DNA from: Pseudomonadota bacterium | Lineage (GTDB): Bacteria > Pseudomonadota > Gammaproteobacteria > Pseudomonadales > Pseudohongiellaceae | Length of the DNA: 5,048 nt | Reading direction: 5' to 3' | Assembly (NCBI GenBank): GCA_022563075.1 | Contig: JADFOC010000234.1 | Location: 1 to 5,048, forward strand | Shown: piece by piece, positions 3,616-5,048 of the stretch | Layout of the letters: each line of letters starts with the position of its first letter | Position numbering within the stretch: the first letter of the stretch is position 1 | Made by a program: the position numbers and the translations under genes | The notes under the pieces: model-generated | Seen by the model: only the letters and a program-made list of their open reading frames with translations | The model's database searches: none | What the model was told of the DNA's origin: nothing

Positions 3616-5048
3616 ATGTATTCCATACTATTAGTAGACGACGATAAGTTGGTGCTTAAATCACTGGCGAGACTGCTTCACTCTCACGAGCATGATATTG
3701 ATTGTGTCAATGATGCCAGTGAAGCTCTTAAACAATGCGAAAAAAAGAAGTATCAATTGATGATTTCAGATCAGCGTATGCCGGCTATGCTGGGCACAGA
3801 ACTATTTAAAGAAGTAAAAAAGAAACACCCCCAGATACGACGAATTTTGATCAGTGGTTACGCCGACTTCAATAATGTTACAGATGCATTCAATGATGGG
3901 ATTATTCACCGGTTTGTTCTCAAGCCCTGGAGCAATTATTTGCTTAAAAAGCTTGTTAGTGATCAGCTCAAATCTATTGACCCCAGTATCAACTCATCAG
4001 TACATACTGATATGCAGAAACGGCAAATTACTAACGACTCAACTTTTGCAAAAACCAGCAGAAAACATCGGGAGTTGGCTTCATTTCATCATATTTATAC
4101 GTCTGATCCGATGATGCTTCAACAAATTTCAGTTATACGGAAGACAGCGAATAGTAGCGCTCCGTATTTCATATGTGGCGAGACCGGAACCGGCAAAGAG
4201 CTTATAGCACATGCTATCCATCTCGAGAGTAATCGAAAGAGTGAAAAATTTATTGCAGTGAATTGTGCCAATCTCACAGAAACATTGCTTGAATCACAGT
4301 TATTTGGTCACGTTAAAGGCGCGTTTACCGGCGCACAGTGTAATCAAGAAGGCATGCTGTCCGCTGCAGATGGCGGAACCCTCTTTCTTGATGAGGTTAC
4401 TGAGATTCCACTGCCATTGCAGGCAAAGCTTTTACGTGTCCTTCAAGAAAGAGAATTCACCCCTTTGGGTAAAACTGCTGCGATTCCATTTGACGTACAG
4501 ATAATATCCGCATCCTCTTTAAGTTTAGCTAAGGCCGTGGAAACTGGAATATTCCGGAAAGAACTGCGCTATCGTCTCGAGGTGATCCCGATCAGCCTCC
4601 CGCCATTAAAGGATCGGCCCAGTGATATTGGCCCATTGTTCGAGAAATTTCTGGACGAGCAGTTACAAAAACATGGCAATTATTCACCAGTTGTAGATCC
4701 GTTGGTTTACGAATATATCGCCGATTATCACTGGCCAGGTAATGTGCGAGAACTGCTGAACGTGTGCACGTATATTGCCGCACTTGTCGATTCGGAAAAT
4801 GAATTGATTACTTTGGATTCTTTACCCGAAGCTATAACTATGACCAGTAGTACTGAAGAAAGTTTTAATTCTCTATCTGTGAGTAGCAACAAGGTCGACA
4901 GGCAACTAAGCAAATTACATAATCTTGATAGAGCAAAGTTAGAAAAGATACTTGTAGAATTCGCTGGTCATCGCGAAGACGCTGCGAGGTTTCTTGGAAT
5001 TAGTCGAATGACTCTTTGGAGAAAAATGAAGTTATTTGAACTTACATC
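3616..5048 (+). CDS. Sigma-54-dependent response regulator (receiver, AAA+, Fis-type HTH), cut at the right edge
   Basis: The frame gives 477 residues and is still open at the edge, probably only a few residues short. The receiver (1-115) has D8-D9, phosphoacceptor D52 in SDQRMP, S80 and K103-P104-W105, a pattern shared with HupR/HoxA-type regulators. The AAA+ domain (about 157-390) opens sigma-54 promoters using ATP: Walker A GETGTGKE (188-195), an intact GAFTGA loop (235-240) for sigma-54 contact, Walker B LFLDE (256-260), the arginine-finger region FRKELRYRL (313-321) and the WPGNVREL sensor II motif. The sensor I segment is unusual, IISASSLSL (296-304), where the family normally has AATN or AATH. 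A Fis-type helix-turn-helix closes the protein, with AARFLGISRMTLWRKMK at 456-472. Targets are unknown and could lie anywhere in the genome. HupR/HoxA-type hydrogenase control is only one possibility, since no hydrogenase gene is present. Confidence 0.95.
   Translation, partial: MYSILLVDDDKLVLKSLARLLHSHEHDIDCVNDASEALKQCEKKKYQLMISDQRMPAMLGTELFKEVKKKHPQIRRILISGYADFNNVTDAFNDGIIHRFVLKPWSNYLLKKLVSDQLKSIDPSINSSVHTDMQKRQITNDSTFAKTSRKHRELASFHHIYTSDPMMLQQISVIRKTANSSAPYFICGETGTGKELIAHAIHLESNRKSEKFIAVNCANLTETLLESQLFGHVKGAFTGAQCNQEGMLSAADGGTLFLDEVTEIPLPLQAKLLRVLQEREFTPLGKTAAIPFDVQIISASSLSLAKAVETGIFRKELRYRLEVIPISLPPLKDRPSDIGPLFEKFLDEQLQKHGNYSPVVDPLVYEYIADYHWPGNVRELLNVCTYIAALVDSENELITLDSLPEAITMTSSTEESFNSLSVSSNKVDRQLSKLHNLDRAKLEKILVEFAGHREDAARFLGISRMTLWRKMKLFELT

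Overview
The window reads as a piece of chromosome from a gammaproteobacterium with moderate, slightly AT-leaning base composition. The evidence is only the protein families (an OmpR-type regulator, an NtrC/HupR-type sigma-54 activator, a GAF sensor and an AhpD-related domain) and Shine-Dalgarno-led starts. No rRNA, tRNA, mobile element or CRISPR array is visible, and the genus cannot be named from this sequence.

Layout, left to right. (1) Positions 1-564, minus strand: the first 188 residues of a GAF-domain protein that runs off the left edge, probably a sensor whose output domain lies outside the window. (2) 565-1075: 511 bases with no supported gene, holding the GAF gene's leader, a 14-bp palindrome and two CRP-like sites exactly 63 bp apart. 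(3) 1076-1789, minus strand: a complete OmpR/PhoB-family response regulator. (4) 1790-2022: a divergent promoter region with three (T/A)TTAC direct repeats spaced at exactly 10 bp, a typical layout for OmpR-family binding. (5) 2023-3036, plus strand: an unusual protein joining a degenerate AhpD-like (alkylhydroperoxidase) domain to a C-terminal receiver domain. (6) 3037-3615: 579 bases without a supported gene, with CRP-like sites, small palindromes and promoter-like elements leading into gene 7. (7) 3616-5048, plus strand: a nearly complete sigma-54-dependent response regulator (receiver, AAA+, Fis-type helix-turn-helix), cut by the right edge within its last residues.

All four genes are signalling proteins: a GAF sensor, a DNA-binding response regulator, an AhpD-like/receiver fusion and a sigma-54 activator. 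No metabolic gene is present, and no histidine kinase domain is seen within the window. The simplest reading is a regulatory island in which phosphoryl transfer, and perhaps a redox or ligand cue read by the AhpD-like domain, controls targets elsewhere. Near-identical CRP-like elements (TATGA-N6-TCACA) occur upstream of both the GAF gene and the sigma-54 activator gene, which suggests one CRP/FNR-superfamily regulator controls both ends of the cluster. The most novel item is the AhpD-like/receiver fusion. Its AhpD half keeps one of the two catalytic cysteines of the family and has lost the other, along with the proton-relay histidine.
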